64,000 nt of DNA. It comes from Leptasterias polaris (lineage: Eukaryota > Echinodermata > Asteroidea > Forcipulatida > Asteriidae). The notes under the pieces were generated by a model. The model was not told the DNA's origin. It made no database searches and saw only the letters and a list, made by a program, of their open reading frames with translations. Both the position numbers and the translations under genes were made by a program. This document shows positions 24,601-33,267 of the stretch, in pieces (positions within the stretch are counted from its first letter, which is position 1; every line of letters starts with the position of its first letter). The stretch spans positions 12,462,001 to 12,526,000 of the forward strand of contig JAZGTN010000009.1 in the NCBI GenBank assembly GCA_037783415.1, given 5' to 3'.

Positions 24601-25379
24601 GGGCCCAAGCCGAGGTGTGGGAAAAAACCCTCTGCTGCCACAAAATTCCCAATTTGTACTCACCAGTCGATTTTTTGTGTTTGGCCTCGCCACCAAATTT
24701 AGTACAGCGGGTCGTGAATCCAGAGGGAGGGGCCACACATTCTTGTAAGAGCTCGCTGGTGTTACTCTTGAGGTAAGAATCCTCGCAGTTTAATGATGTT
24801 CGTCCGGTGTGACGAAAAAGATCGGCACATGTGTGGCACTCAAGAGCAGAAACTGAAACATTGACATCAAAAGAAATTGTTTTAAAACCCCTAAGTGAGT
24901 GTACATGTTATTTATTTCACTTTTTTCTCCAAAGTGCAATGCCCTGGGGGAGTCCAAGTCCTTATATTCTACACTGGGCTGTTCCATATATCAAACTAAA
25001 CTGTCACTGGGGGTTATTGCCACCTACTCCTGAAATGGGGTTACCCCCTTCCCAGTCCATAAGGATGTAGGCATGGGTATCATCCACTAGGAGCCTGGCT
25101 GGTAGAGCAGAATGCACTACCTTCCCAACTTTGTGTGATGCAATTATTGTTAAGTGCCTTGCTCAATGGCACAAGTGTCATGACCGGAATTCAAACCAAA
25201 CACTCTGTTGCTGACAACACCAGAGCTTCGGTCCGGTGAACTAGACCGCTCAGCCACGACCACCTTGCACGACTTGATTGAAACGAAACATACTCATTAA
25301 TCAGTTTTGACTTACCCGTACCTTGTGAAGAAAAAATAACTACATGTACAATGGATAGCATCAATAGAAGTGACATCAT
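15674..25379 (-). CDS. Ly6/uPAR-type three-finger GPI-anchored protein
   Basis: Three minus-strand exons splice in frame: 25379-25316, 24852-24664 and 15927-15674 (stop TAG), both introns phase 1, giving 168 residues. Residues 1-19 are a signal peptide (MMSLLLMLSIVHVVIF). The mature part opens LECHTC, the classical LxCxxC start of Ly6 domains. It has ten cysteines (27, 30, 44, 60, 71, 97, 110, 137, 139, 144) and closes CFCEGSGCN, the C-x-C...CN end of the fold. A hydrophobic C-terminus (about 149-167) suits GPI attachment. One N-glycosylation sequon (NTS) is at residue 52. Such proteins sit on the outer membrane and bind receptors or channels; no partner is evident here. Intron 2 is 8.7 kb because a Gypsy element inserted in it, sense to the gene. 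The start is the first of two adjacent ATGs. Confidence 0.85.
16010..16217 (-). repeat. older SINE, part left of the Gypsy insertion
   Basis: This segment ends TTTACATG at the Gypsy junction and continues at 24177 beyond the insertion. It contains a GCGCTC...TATATG-like tail region at 16020-16060 and CACCGGGGCGAACCCCTTC further right. Confidence 0.55.
16218..17191 (-). repeat. 3' LTR of the Gypsy element
   Basis: Sense-strand ends are TGTCGGACC...CCTGTGACA. It contains a 108-base direct repeat (16582-16689 and 16966-17073) also present in the other LTR. Confidence 0.93.
17192..17206 (-). promoter_or_regulatory. polypurine tract of the Gypsy element
   Basis: On the minus strand, AAAGAGGGGAGAA lies immediately upstream of the 3' LTR start TGTCGG, the position expected for plus-strand priming. 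Confidence 0.8.
17242..21762 (-). CDS. pol: Ty3/Gypsy Pol: protease, RT, RNase H, integrase
   Basis: The frame is open from 21765 to TAA at 17244-17242, about 1500 residues, with no ATG needed because it overlaps gag in the -1 frame. In order: aspartic protease LLDTGSQVT near 21570-21545; reverse transcriptase with FVYLDDIIVFG (YLDD at 20220-20209); RNase H with HTDASGIGLGAALY near 19700; integrase with an HHCC zinc-binding region (HLGEDRT, then CRTCERC) near 18790-18670, followed by the DDE core (CIDFLTLE, HSDQGRDFE, GNGQCERFNQT). The C-terminal tail is serine- and proline-rich. All the catalytic motifs I looked for are intact and no stop interrupts the frame. It is expressed presumably as Gag-Pol by frameshifting at 21762-21756. 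Confidence 0.95.
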   Translation of the reverse strand, partial: GKRQRAAVERQTVAPKSKSLTSTKTAKTCQGNVSDETSECIAPKGVVGNQATTPVYIDGHLSKCLLDTGSQVTCVTEAFHCQYLPHRQIHPLSNLLVTGAAGQPVPYKGYIELNLNFPAHTAGLQQETTTLALVCTASQKENDVPLIVGTNTNVIRAMLKAYDQAGEKKIIDNLSIDTVWATFYRMNLNNNGDLGKVKSSSKRPITIAPGQEIEVTGRITNRKRIKQEVLIEHGSSSQLPSEIMVRNTLVELPAHRTAKTRVVLANKSHQYVVIPAHCNIASVSSISQKSIFPAESPIELENSIEDSTDCVKFDFDGSSLPEREIRRIKDILHNYSDVFSKDDLDIGCTTTVKHKIHLSDETPFRENCRRIPPADYADARQHLKDLQDKGIIKNSESQFASPIVLVRKKNGDLRMCIDYRKLNTRTIRDQYSIPKIEDMLHAMCGAKWFSCLDLKSGYYQIELAEEDKHKTAFWCPLGFYEFNRMPQGITNAPATFQRLMEKCMGDLNQTEVFVYLDDIIVFGKTAEEHEERLMKVLERLRQFGLKLGPNKCKFFQSSVKCLGHVVSSEGVSTDPSKIDAVKTWPVPTTAKELKSFLGFAGYYRRFVEGFSSIAKRLNELTNGCDLTKKRFRKTTTKRKSKTTLRSPNEPFGDLWSKECQQSFDTIIEKLTTAPVLGFVDYKKPFVIHTDASGIGLGAALYQEQEDSKLRVIAYASRGLSKSELNYPAHKWEFLALKWAITDKFHDYLYGTKFTVLTDNNPLTYVLTTAKLDATGHRWLAALANYNFDIKYRPGCKNTDADGLSRRPQQPPRDDDESIQIEDRISLLRNKINQGSQNEDVSTCTREVFQAICQNRRIDVLANNSTNSQEDENPPLVESLTDSTQAVPSEFIELEPTTLPKMDSIDWQSFQREDEVLRQIIHFFEEEYKPTKEERASLQNEAKILLRQWDKLFLRDGVLYRKSTSHDGRKILQLVLPKSQRRQALHGLHDDVGHLGEDRTLDLVRSRFYWPLMAADVEEKCRTCERCVRRKRRAVKAAPLVSIRTTSPMELVCIDFLTLEPDDRNTKNILVVTDHYTRYAQAFPTKDQTSRTVAKILWESYFVHYGFPERLHSDQGRDFEAKIIKELCSISGTKKTRTTPYHPQGNGQCERFNQTLLMMLGTLEDEKKTKWRLHVGPLVHAYNCTKHTSTGVSPYFLMFGREPRLPIDLLFGLPTLTGNTLHRNYVADLKERLQRAHKLASATMEKTASAYRKKYNKSVRENNLKEGDHVLIRNVGLKGQHKLADRWSKNVYKVIRKMSPEIPVYLVGPINDDGPNKTLHRNMLLPCGFFGNEPSEDDTPRPPQPKPRQRKSLRQSLKEHLDDSNDALDSDSSDKSQTYILRPIPTPRISLNPNAQSFMPKETPAEVYTCQNDNDVPVPVAKEPGTSLNNSNLDEKKSPSESMSSSESETTPKSTYASRRPVRRRRPPQYYGFETPEAKLLAQHFATQQEALKATNNLIKAIYSKAN
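21738..22826 (-). CDS. gag: Ty3/Gypsy Gag, PNMA-like capsid with CCHC knuckle
   Basis: The start is the ATG at 22826 (MASESDFSEALKEF); upstream in-frame codons exist but no earlier ATG was found, giving 362 residues. A segment with LRIFSGRTPTPPGELDFDNW resembles the start of the capsid domain in PNMA/ZCCHC-type Gag proteins. Further on is a leucine- and charge-rich region, then a single zinc knuckle, CYNCGEDGHRMNEC, near 21889-21848. It forms the particle and binds RNA. The ORF ends in TAG 16 bases after the slippery heptamer. PNMA kinship is by eye only. Confidence 0.88.
   Translation of the reverse strand: MASESDFSEALKEFLSAHGKTLDDLKSVDTSTGGDATGTSTSSSSEPKVIHVVDKSSNRSYRRLRIFSGRTPTPPGELDFDNWRRLVRQLVKDDTISDVEKRSRITESLVPPALNIVWAVGDGSAEQYLNCLTRAYGSTADGDELLTSFRCSYQKEDEQASAYLIRIHTLLTQVAEKDGIEEDQIDKVLCNQFQRGCLFNDPLLNLLQLKTRPDGPPIFMELLREVRTTEFQLEEKLDRKKAITKRPQKATSFQMKQEEIHKQPKNEVEMLREAVDRLQKRMDGLFKSEQRQTFRHNQRPATAPENHWPRSTIFCYNCGEDGHRMNECKSQRNAMLVQEKMISRQQTRPQTNRSSGKGNGQL
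21756..21762 (-). promoter_or_regulatory. -1 frameshift slippery heptamer (gag-pol)
   Basis: In the gag frame the minus strand reads tcG GGA AAA, the X-XXY-YYZ form. Slipping one base back enters the pol frame exactly, which opens just upstream at 21765. The gag stop follows shortly after at 21740-21738. A downstream stimulatory structure was not modelled. Confidence 0.75.
23179..23196 (-). promoter_or_regulatory. candidate primer-binding site
   Basis: On the minus strand, TGGAGGCACCACCCGGA begins two or three bases after the 5' LTR ends in TGTGACA. It starts with TGG, as expected for pairing to a tRNA 3' CCA end. I could not match it to a specific tRNA. Confidence 0.5.
23199..24172 (-). repeat. 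5' LTR of the Gypsy element
   Basis: Same length (974) as the LTR at 16218-17191, with the same sequence wherever compared, including the internal 108-base repeat (23563-23670 and 23947-24054). Confidence 0.93.
24177..24315 (-). repeat. older SINE, part right of the Gypsy insertion
   Basis: On the minus strand a B-box-like GGGTTCGAATCCCGG is followed by CACTTGTGTCCTTAAGCAAAAC and ACGTAAAGCCGTAGGTCC. It continues left of the Gypsy element at 16217. The tRNA-like head is near 24310-24265. Confidence 0.65.
25095..25265 (-). repeat. tRNA-like SINE fragment
   Basis: On the minus strand the text resembles the 24177-24315 SINE: GGTTTGAATTCCGGTCATGAC, then CTTGTGCCATTGAGC. The body beyond it is short. 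Confidence 0.45.
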
Positions 25380-26542
25380 TTTGCTACATGTAGATGACCT
25401 GCAAAGGTAATAAACGTATGATAAAAGAATTGGAAATTTTATGCACACATTAGAAATGGATTTGTACTCTAGTTCTCGATGTATCAGTGTCATAACTAAG
25501 AAGGGGGAAAGTGCGCCCCCCCCCTCCCATTTGAAATCTGAACTGTTGTGATTAGAAATTACCATAAAATGTTAACCAAGCTGGAAGCTTTCATGTAATA
25601 TTTATGTCTTTTATACAATGCATTTGTTTGTACCTCCATGTCGGATTATCTGTTTTAAAAAAAATAAACGGCATAAAAAGAGCGCTGAAAGGATAATGCA
25701 CTACAATCTTAATTAGCCAGAAAAGCCCCATGAAAAATATGTGTGCCCCCATGAACAAAATGGTGACACCCTTGTTCCGATACCACCCCCCCCCCCCCCC
25801 ACCTTCTAAAATTAAACCTGTCCCTCGTCTTTGCCACTGCTGCTAAAGGTTAAAGTAAAAGTGAAACTAAGGATTTTCTTATCCACAATAAAGAATGGAT
25901 TTGGTTGGATAGGAAGGTCTGCCGCCCTATACAATGCTACATGTGTAGTACATGTGATTTAGTTGCACAAAATCTATGGCAAATACTGCCTGGTTGGTAA
26001 AGGCACTGTGGAAAGGTTATATACAACAAGGGGTAGCCTGCACACTACAAACAGCATTTCCTTCCCAAGGTGCCTTTTTTTAGTTTTGACCATTGTGCAT
26101 AATCTGAGCCATGCAAATTGCGTTAAACATCATGACTGATTGATTGATGACTAGAGGGTAGAGCTGGTTGGTTAAGGTATACATTGAAATAGAAATAGCC
26201 ATATACATGCAGTAAGTAAAATATGTCAATTTTGAGTCCAAATTGCCAATAACCAATTTAAGTGAGCAAGATTTCACAAACAAAGCTCTATAAGAAGATT
26301 AATCTTTTTAAAAACTTCAATAATTGGAGTATTTAGGTTACAAGAACCTAGTGATTTGTACTGTGGCATCACTCTTTGGATTCGGAATTAAAATCAGTCT
26401 TAGTTCGTTGTGAAATCGAGCCCAATGCATGCAACTTGTATGCAGGTCAACTAGGTCTGCAGACTAGACGTAGACAACTCGGCGTCTGAGCATGGATATG
26501 GAACAATAAGCTCTATTTCTACCTCTGAGCATGAAATGAAAG
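25380..26542. other. region upstream of the Ly6 gene
   Basis: This should contain the Ly6 promoter and 5' UTR. I see no clear TATA box. C-runs occur at 25519-25528 and 25787-25801. No exon is seen on the plus strand. Confidence 0.35.
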
Positions 26543-27556
26543 TTAAAGGCACTGACATGACTGAACACGTTTGGTAATTACTCAAAATTAGACCCAGTAA
26601 CTGGGGCGCTGTACTCCTTTTTTCGAAATTTTGACATCATCGGTCGTACTAGCGCCCCAGGTTATTAGTACGTCCCAATTCTGGATTCCCTGATATGGCA
26701 TCATTTTGAATAGGGTAGACACAAAAAATGCCTCAGCGAGTGCACCATTCTTTCCCATCACAACACGCGCCCCTTCGACGAATACATTGACCACACGCTG
26801 CAAACAGTCGTTGATTAAATCTACTACCCAGAATGCATCGCGACGATGAAACTGTTGGTGGCGGCGGCCATTGATTTGGGCAAAACGAGACTCTGCCCAC
26901 CATTTTCATCGATCTGCTCGACAAAAACGTAAAATTCAAGCACAAAACTAAATTGTGAGTACATTTAAATACCTGATGTTGCACCTTAGACATATCAAGA
27001 AGCCAGTAGGCGTTTTTAAAGCAATTTTGTTGGGTATTTTGGTCGTTCTGAGGCATTTTTTGTGTCTACCCTATTCAAAATGATGCCATATCAGGGAATC
27101 CAGAATTGGGACGTACTAATAACCTGGGGCGCTAGTACGACCGATGATGTCAAAATTTCGAAAAAAGGAGTACAGCGCCCCAGTTACTGGGTCTAACTCA
27201 AAATATATATTAGCATAAAAACTTACTTGGTAACGAGCAACGGAGAGCTGTTGATAGTATAAAATATTGTGAGAAACGACTCCCTCTGAAGTAACGTAGT
27301 TTTTGAGAAAGAGGCAATTTCTCACTAAAAATAAAATAATAAAAGACTTCTGGCCAGCGCAGAAGCCTTTTATTTATTCCTATCTGAAAGCACAAATTTG
27401 TACAACGGGGGTGTTTTTTCTTTCATCATTTTCTTGCAACTTCAATGACCAATTGAGTCCAAATTTTCACAGGTTTGTTCTTTTATGCATATGTTGGGAT
27501 ACACCAAGTGAGAATACTGGTCTTTGACAATTACAAAACGTGTTCAGTGCCTTTAA
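26543..27556. mobile_element. palindromic repeat family F with nested MITE
   Basis: The left end TTAAAGGCACTG mirrors the right end CAGTGCCTTTAA. The interior right arm contains CTTCTGGCCAGCGCAGAAGCC, a hairpin. A second element (26589-27195) interrupts the left arm. Half copies occur at 3647-3850 and near 28852-28882. Confidence 0.65.
26589..27195. mobile_element. MITE with ~150-bp inverted ends and 9-bp target duplication
   Basis: The left end TAGACCCAGTAACTGGGGCG mirrors the right end CGCCCCAGTTACTGGGTCTA, and the arms stay complementary for about 150 bases. ACTCAAAAT flanks it on both sides (26580-26588 and 27196-27204). Long inverted ends with a 9-base duplication suit Mutator-like elements. 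The 300-base centre has no recognised coding sequence. Confidence 0.8.
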
Positions 27557-27648
27557 CATGATCTCTATTTCTCTGTTTTACAGTTAAATAACAGTGTCAC
27601 GTGTGACACCATTTTATTAATGTTTTCGTATACTATGATGTAGTATGG

Positions 27649-27711
27649 GTACTCCTAGAACTATGAGGTTCTATACGATAGCGGAATGAACCTCATAGTT
27701 CTAGGAGTATA
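27649..27711. repeat. short perfect-stem palindrome
   Basis: TACTCCTAGAACTATGAGGTT is mirrored by AACCTCATAGTTCTAGGAGTA around a ~15-base loop. It could be a MITE remnant or a hairpin. Confidence 0.65.
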
Positions 27712-27989
27712 GTATGGGAGTCCAACAAGTCACTAGATTATGAATTCTCATCTTCCAAATCATACTTACCTATCGAGAAGAGATACCAACCTCACTAAAA
27801 ACTGGAACATTATCTTTTTTAGAACGAACGTTCGGTGCTTGACCAGACTGAAGTGAGCACTAAATTTGGTGCCAGCACCAAATTTGTTGCTGGCGAGAAA
27901 TTTAGTGCCAGCACCAAATTTCAAAAAACATTGTCAACGACCGTCATAGGCCGTCGTTGACAGTGTGAACGAAATCGCGAATTCTCGAA

Positions 27990-28834
27990 TTTTCATTTGA
28001 AAAGTTGTCATCGAAAAAACATAATATCTTCATTTTTTTCTTCACAGTTGTCTTCCTTATATCCCAAACCATCATGCCTAGGCGCCCCCAATTAATTAAC
28101 CAACTAATTAGGTCAGCCCAACTAATTAAACAATCGCATAATATAGCCCGTATGCAAAATTACTGTAACAAAGTCTATGGTTAAACATGCAACTACCTAA
28201 ATTTCATTTGAAAAGTTGTCATCGAAAAATATTAAAATCTTCATTTTTTTCTTCACAGTTGTCTTCCTTATATCCCAAACCATTATGCCAAGGCGCCCCA
28301 AATTAATTAACCCACTAATTAACTCAGCCCAACTAATTAAACAATCGCCTAATACAGCCCGTATGCGAATTTACTATTTAACGTCCCGAACAAACACGCA
28401 ATTTTCATTTGAAAAGTTGTCATCGAAAAATATTAAAATCTTCATTTTTTTCTTCACAGTTGTCTTCCTTATATCCCAAACCATTATGCCTAGGCACCCC
28501 CAATTAATTAACCCACTAATTAGGTCAGCCCAACTAATTAAACAATCGCAGAAATTAGCCCGTATGCGACTTTACTATTTAACGTCCAGAACAAACACGC
28601 AATTTTCATTTGAAAAGTTGTCATCGAAAAATTATAAAATCTTCATTTTTTTCTTCACAGTTGTCTTCCTTATATCCCAAACCATTATGCCTAGGCGCCC
28701 CCAATTAATTAACCCACTAATTAGGTCAGCCCAACTAATTAAACAATCGCATAAATTAGCCCGTGTGCGAATTTACTATTTAACGTCCAGAACAAACACG
28801 CAATTTTCATTTGAAAGGTTGTCATCGAAAAATT
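27990..28834 (+). repeat. tandem array of ~201-bp units, left end
   Basis: Units begin TTTCATTTGAAAAGTTGTC at about 27991, 28202, 28403, 28604 and 28804 (the last truncated). Each carries CTTCACAGTTGTCTTCCTT and CCAACTAATTAAACAATCGC. The 201-base period is divisible by three, which keeps a spurious 206-codon ORF open. Confidence 0.9.
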
Positions 28835-30345
28835 AATTAATTAACCTACTAATTACCAAACATTGTTCAGTGCCTTTAAAGCATACTTTTGAAGTGAGGA
28901 CCCTTTATACTCAACCGGGGACCAAAATTATTGTCATCTTTTGTTATAAAGTCCCCGGTTTGAATGTGTATGCCTACACTATGTCCACACACACACACAA
29001 GTGTGTAACAGCACACAGTCGTGGACCCTCCTTTGTTCAACTCTTTGTGATAGCAACCGTGGACCACAATGCTTTCCTTTGTGATAGCAACCATGACCAT
29101 TGTCCTCTTTTGTTATAGGTTCCCGGTTTGAATGTGGTTACCTATCTCACAGTTACACAAACGAAACACCCACGTTTGCAAATTAGTGAGTGGGCCCATT
29201 TCATACAGCTGCTTAAGCACAAGAAGTAGCTAAACACAAGACAATTTTGTAAAGGTAAAATCTAAACCATTCGATTTACAACAAAATTTCATGTTTGTAT
29301 TGTTTTTATTACAAACTGACGATGTTTGTTAACATAATTCATTGCCATTTGTTTAGCAGCTAGTAACTGATGGAGTCACATTTTAACATCAGATAAAATA
29401 ACCCTAAATTGTTGTTCATAATCTCAGGTAGGTTAACAATTACATTTCTTATCAAACACAATATTATAACTAATTGTCTTCGTACTCTGTTCGGGATTAT
29501 CAAACCCCTGATGCATTGAGACTTGGAAACTGGATACTCCTGGTATCATATCGTTTGGTGAATGATTAATCCTCAACAACAGATTCTTGTGGCTTGTTAA
29601 TTTACATTTACACATCAAATATAATATAAACACTACTCGTTCATATCCCAATGTATACACAGTGCCACTTGTGTCTATAACAAACAATGTTAACCAGATT
29701 TTTTTCAATCGTTATAAAACAAATCAAAATAATACTACTTCTGCAAAAACATATCGATACAACAGTTTTTACCCATCAAAACCATTGGCTGGGAGAAAGG
29801 GAGACTCCTATAAAGACTAGCTCATACAATTTTAAAATTAGCCACTTTAGCACGCTGACATTGGCCTAAAAGTTATTGAAATAGTATGAAAAAAACTCTG
29901 CTCCTGGTATCAAGATCATGTCCTAAACCAGCACCGTTTGGTGAAAGACAATCTTTAAACATCTCTTTAAACAGCCTGTTATTAATTTTGGGTTAACGCA
30001 TCAACTAAAATCACACTTTTTATACCATCGTGTAAAGCTGTATACATGTACAATAACAATAATGTTCACTATAAATTTTCTCTCTCAGATAAGTTGTTTA
30101 TTGGGAGAACATTTAAATCATACATGTAGCCGTGTGCAACTTAGTCAGAGATAGAATGTCAAAATACCTACTTCAACAACATCCAATAAATTATCTTCTA
30201 GTGTTTTTTCCAAAAAAATATACAACTAAATACATAAATAAATAAGTAACATAAATTAAAGTTGATAAGAAATTAAATTACAAAGGTATTTTCACGTTTT
30301 AAAGAAAATTTGTGTTTTATATTGGCGTACCATACATGTATGTTT

Positions 30346-30705
30346 CTAGACATTACTCTGTTCAAATAGTTGTCTCAACCCGACGTCTAATATGTGACTT
30401 CTTTGAATAGCAGAAAGTGTGATATACATTCGAAGCGTTTCACTTTTATCATTTTGCCTAACCTTTCTTTTGGCAAGAGCAACTTCTTCAGCAAAAGCGC
30501 AACAATACAGCCCGCATGAGTCAGAGTCATTTTGGGTAACAAATGATCTGTCTTTGATATTGATAACATGTTCATCACTGCGCATGAATGTCGGCAAAAC
30601 GTTCCAGTATTTTTATTTTTTCCCATAATTAAAAAAATCGGCAAAAGAATAACCGATTTGACGCAAGTAGGTTTCTGACAAGGGCGACAATGAATTGTAA
30701 CTGCA
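30346..30705 (-). pseudogene. broken Ulp1/C48-type cysteine protease fragment
   Basis: On the minus strand one frame reads QIGYSFADFFNYGKK, a stop, then KYWNVLPTFMRSDEHV and TQNDSDSCGLYCCAFAEEV. The Q-x-D-x-x-x-CG block matches the oxyanion glutamine and catalytic cysteine region of SUMO-protease-like (Ulp1, C48) domains. The catalytic histidine and N-terminal half are not seen, and one in-frame stop interrupts it. Such domains occur in several DNA transposon superfamilies, which fits its position inside the 27836-34203 element. Confidence 0.6.
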
Positions 30706-30744
30706 TAGCGATCGTTTTATCTTGTCAACAACTAGACTTGTGGA

Positions 30745-31053
30745 CAAGTCGTTAAATGTCTGTCGCGGTGATAGCGGAACGGCTTTCTCGCAATATCCCG
30801 CGAGAGGGCTGCTCTGTGCGAGATTATTGCTCTCACGACTGGTCGTACAAGTCGTTAAATGTCTGTCGCGGTGATAGCGGAACGGCTTTCTCGCAATATC
30901 CCGCGAGAGGGCTGCTCTGTGCGAGATTATTGCTCTCACGACTGGTCGTACAAGTCGTTAAATGTCTGTCGCGGTGATAGCGGAACGGCTTTCTCGCAAT
31001 ATCCCGCGAGAGGGCTGCTCTGTGCGAGATTATTGCTCTCACGACTGGTCGCA
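30745..31053. repeat. three 103-bp tandem units
   Basis: Units start CAAGTCGTTAAATGTCTG at 30745, 30848 and 30951 and appear almost identical. Each contains CTCGCAATATCCCGCGAGAG, a palindrome. A diverged inverted relative lies at about 33110-33250. Confidence 0.92.
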
Positions 31054-31360
31054 TTTACCGACTTGTGAAACCCGCTGGCGGTTTGTGCACGGCCTATGGC
31101 CACTTCAGCCGAATTCGTACGGACGCATCTGATTGGTCAATTTCGTTATATCTATGAATATTCAAACTGTAGATGAATATTAAACATCAAATCCTGTACT
31201 GGATGGAGTTTTATGTTGCTTTGATCATGCACGATCAAAACCAAACACTGAGTGGTGAGAGTGATTGTGTTCATGAATATTTTGACACAAGAAAATACGT
31301 ATTCAAATTATGGGTACAACTTGTAAATAATTACAAAAAATCGAACGTAAGATTTTATTT

Positions 31361-31606
31361 CAGTGTTTGACAGTGCACAGCGTGTGGGGACATGACGTAA
31401 AACACACGGGCAAATCGTGTAGCTGCATGCTGCCATGGGGCGCAGAGTTTCTCTCGGTGGGGCTCAGCATGACGGAAACCCCTACCCTACCTAGCATGCC
31501 AAGAGATAGCTGTACCTGGAAGCTCATGAACATGTGGGAGGGGTTAGGGAGCCAGACCACCAACTACCTTGTCATTGCGGGTTTGTTAGTCGGTAAACCT
31601 CGCTGA
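31361..31606. other. GC-rich island, possible exon, unresolved
   Basis: After TTTATTTCAG the plus strand is open for 80 codons to TGA at 31604-31606. The minus strand is also open and ends in TGA followed by AATAAA at about 31360-31350. Composition differs sharply from the AT-rich flanks. No family is recognised on either strand. It may be a remnant of transposon coding sequence. Confidence 0.25.
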
Positions 31607-31979
31607 TCGAATCCGCTGTTTTAAAATCGTTACGTTTCAATGTTCGGTGTACGTTCCTTTCCCCCGATTTGGAAATTAAATAAGATTTATGTCAATAAAT
31701 AGGAAAACCACTCTTATATTGACGGTGCAATTAAGTTAAACAATTTGTGAGACAAAAACGAGCCCCCCCCAAAAAAAAAAAAAAACACACAAAACCAGAG
31801 CCCCTGAAGGAACAGGTGAAAAATAAATTACAAATTAAAATGTGAAAAAAAAATTCTCTCTGAATTTCTTTTTCCACTCTCGACACACAAAATTCCAACA
31901 AAGTCATTTCGTTTCCTCAAAATATTATATAATTCAATCAAAATATAATTTTGTCACATAAAATTATATTTTTTTAAAT

Positions 31980-32560
31980 TTGTAAACAAAGTTGTGTTTT
32001 TCTAGGTAGCAAAATAGATTTTTCCTAGAAAATACGTTTTTGTTCCCTCGAACACGCCTTCTCCACCCGAAATACGATTTTGTTACCCAGAAATACGCGT
32101 TTGTTCCCTGAAAGATACGCATTCGTTTCCTCGAAATATGATTTTGTTCGCACAAAATATAATTTTGTTCGCTCTAAATATGCTTTCGTTCAATAAAAAT
32201 AATTTTTTCCACCGAAAGGAGATTTCTTTCCCTGAAAACAAGCTTTCGATTCATCAAAATACGACTTTGAATTAGTTGCCCGAAACATACTTTCATTCGT
32301 CCTAAATATGCTTTCGTTCTATAAAAATATGAATTTTTTCCACCGAAAGGAGATTTCTTTCCCTAAAAACAAGCGTTTGTTTCATCAAAATACGACTTTG
32401 AATTAGTTGCCAGAAATATACGTTCATTCGTCCGAAATATGCTTTCGTTCCCTTAATATACGTTCTCGTTCCTTCGCAATGAGATTTTGTTCCCCAAAAT
32501 TCCTCTTTCGTTCCCTTAAGATAGCTAGCTTTTGTTCCCTTAAGATAGCTTTCGAAGCCC
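31980..32560. repeat. degenerate ~21-bp tandem array
   Basis: Repeated variants of TACGNTTTTGTTCCCTNGAAA run through the interval. A ~128-base higher-order unit (about 32165-32290 and 32293-32420) is duplicated. On the minus strand the units read as heptapeptides around GTKAYF and YLKGTK. Confidence 0.75.
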
Positions 32561-32589
32561 TGTAGTCCAATCACACAAATTTGTTAAAT

Positions 32590-32720
32590 TCCCTTGTGAG
32601 GGGCGACTATGAGAGGGGACGAGTTTGTTGTCAGGGGGCGACTTTGCTAGGGGCGACTTTGTAGTTGGTGACTTTGTACATGTGTTTTTTGAAATTGGCG
32701 ACTTTGCTAGGGGGGCGAGT
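32590..32720 (+). repeat. GGGGCGACTTTG short repeat cluster
   Basis: Five or six irregular copies of GGGGCGACTTTG-like text (also GGCGAGTTTG, GGCGAGTTGAC) occur here. Confidence 0.6.
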
Positions 32721-33267
32721 TGACTGGTTTCCGTGTCTGTTGTTTATACACACTTAATACACACAATCACTGTAGAACACATCGGGTTAAATGATTGGAG
32801 CGATCAGTAACTATTCACGGAAGGCATTATTTATTTTTATGAGGCAAAACACACATCTTAAACAATTATTATAATAATGAATTTTAAGATAAGTTTACTT
32901 TATTTCTTTAGTTACTAAATTAATGAAGGAGTTAACACCCACAAAACACACCCACAGATGTCTCAAGCGCAAGCATTCAGTACATTTACAGTAACTAAAA
33001 TTACTACTACCCTTAGATAAAATGGACTCGTCTTCATGATCGTCGCTACAGCAACCGTAATGTACACTGCGTTCGTACATGAATAAATGAATATGAACCG
33101 CCGGCGGGTTTCACAAGTCGTTAATGACGAAGAAGAGTTGGCAGCCAGCAACTTCGCGCGAGAGCAGTGATCTCGCGAGAGCATTCTTTTACGCGACAGC
33201 ACCAGATGCGACTCGACTCACCGCGACCATCATTAACGACTTGTCAACAAGTCTAGTCAACAACAAG

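Noticed and set aside
26733..27056. 107-codon minus-strand ORF with MPQNDQNTQQ start
   Set aside because: Lies inside the 9-bp-duplication MITE and includes its inverted arm. No domain recognised, though a transposase remnant cannot be excluded.
28216..28836. 206-codon plus-strand ORF with three 67-residue repeats
   Set aside because: It comes from the tandem array whose 201-bp unit is a multiple of three. The AT-rich units also occur inverted at 33268-34100 with no open frame.
30613..31068. Overlapping ~70-108-codon ORFs on both strands
   Set aside because: Caused by the 103-bp tandem units; the same peptide recurs at each unit.
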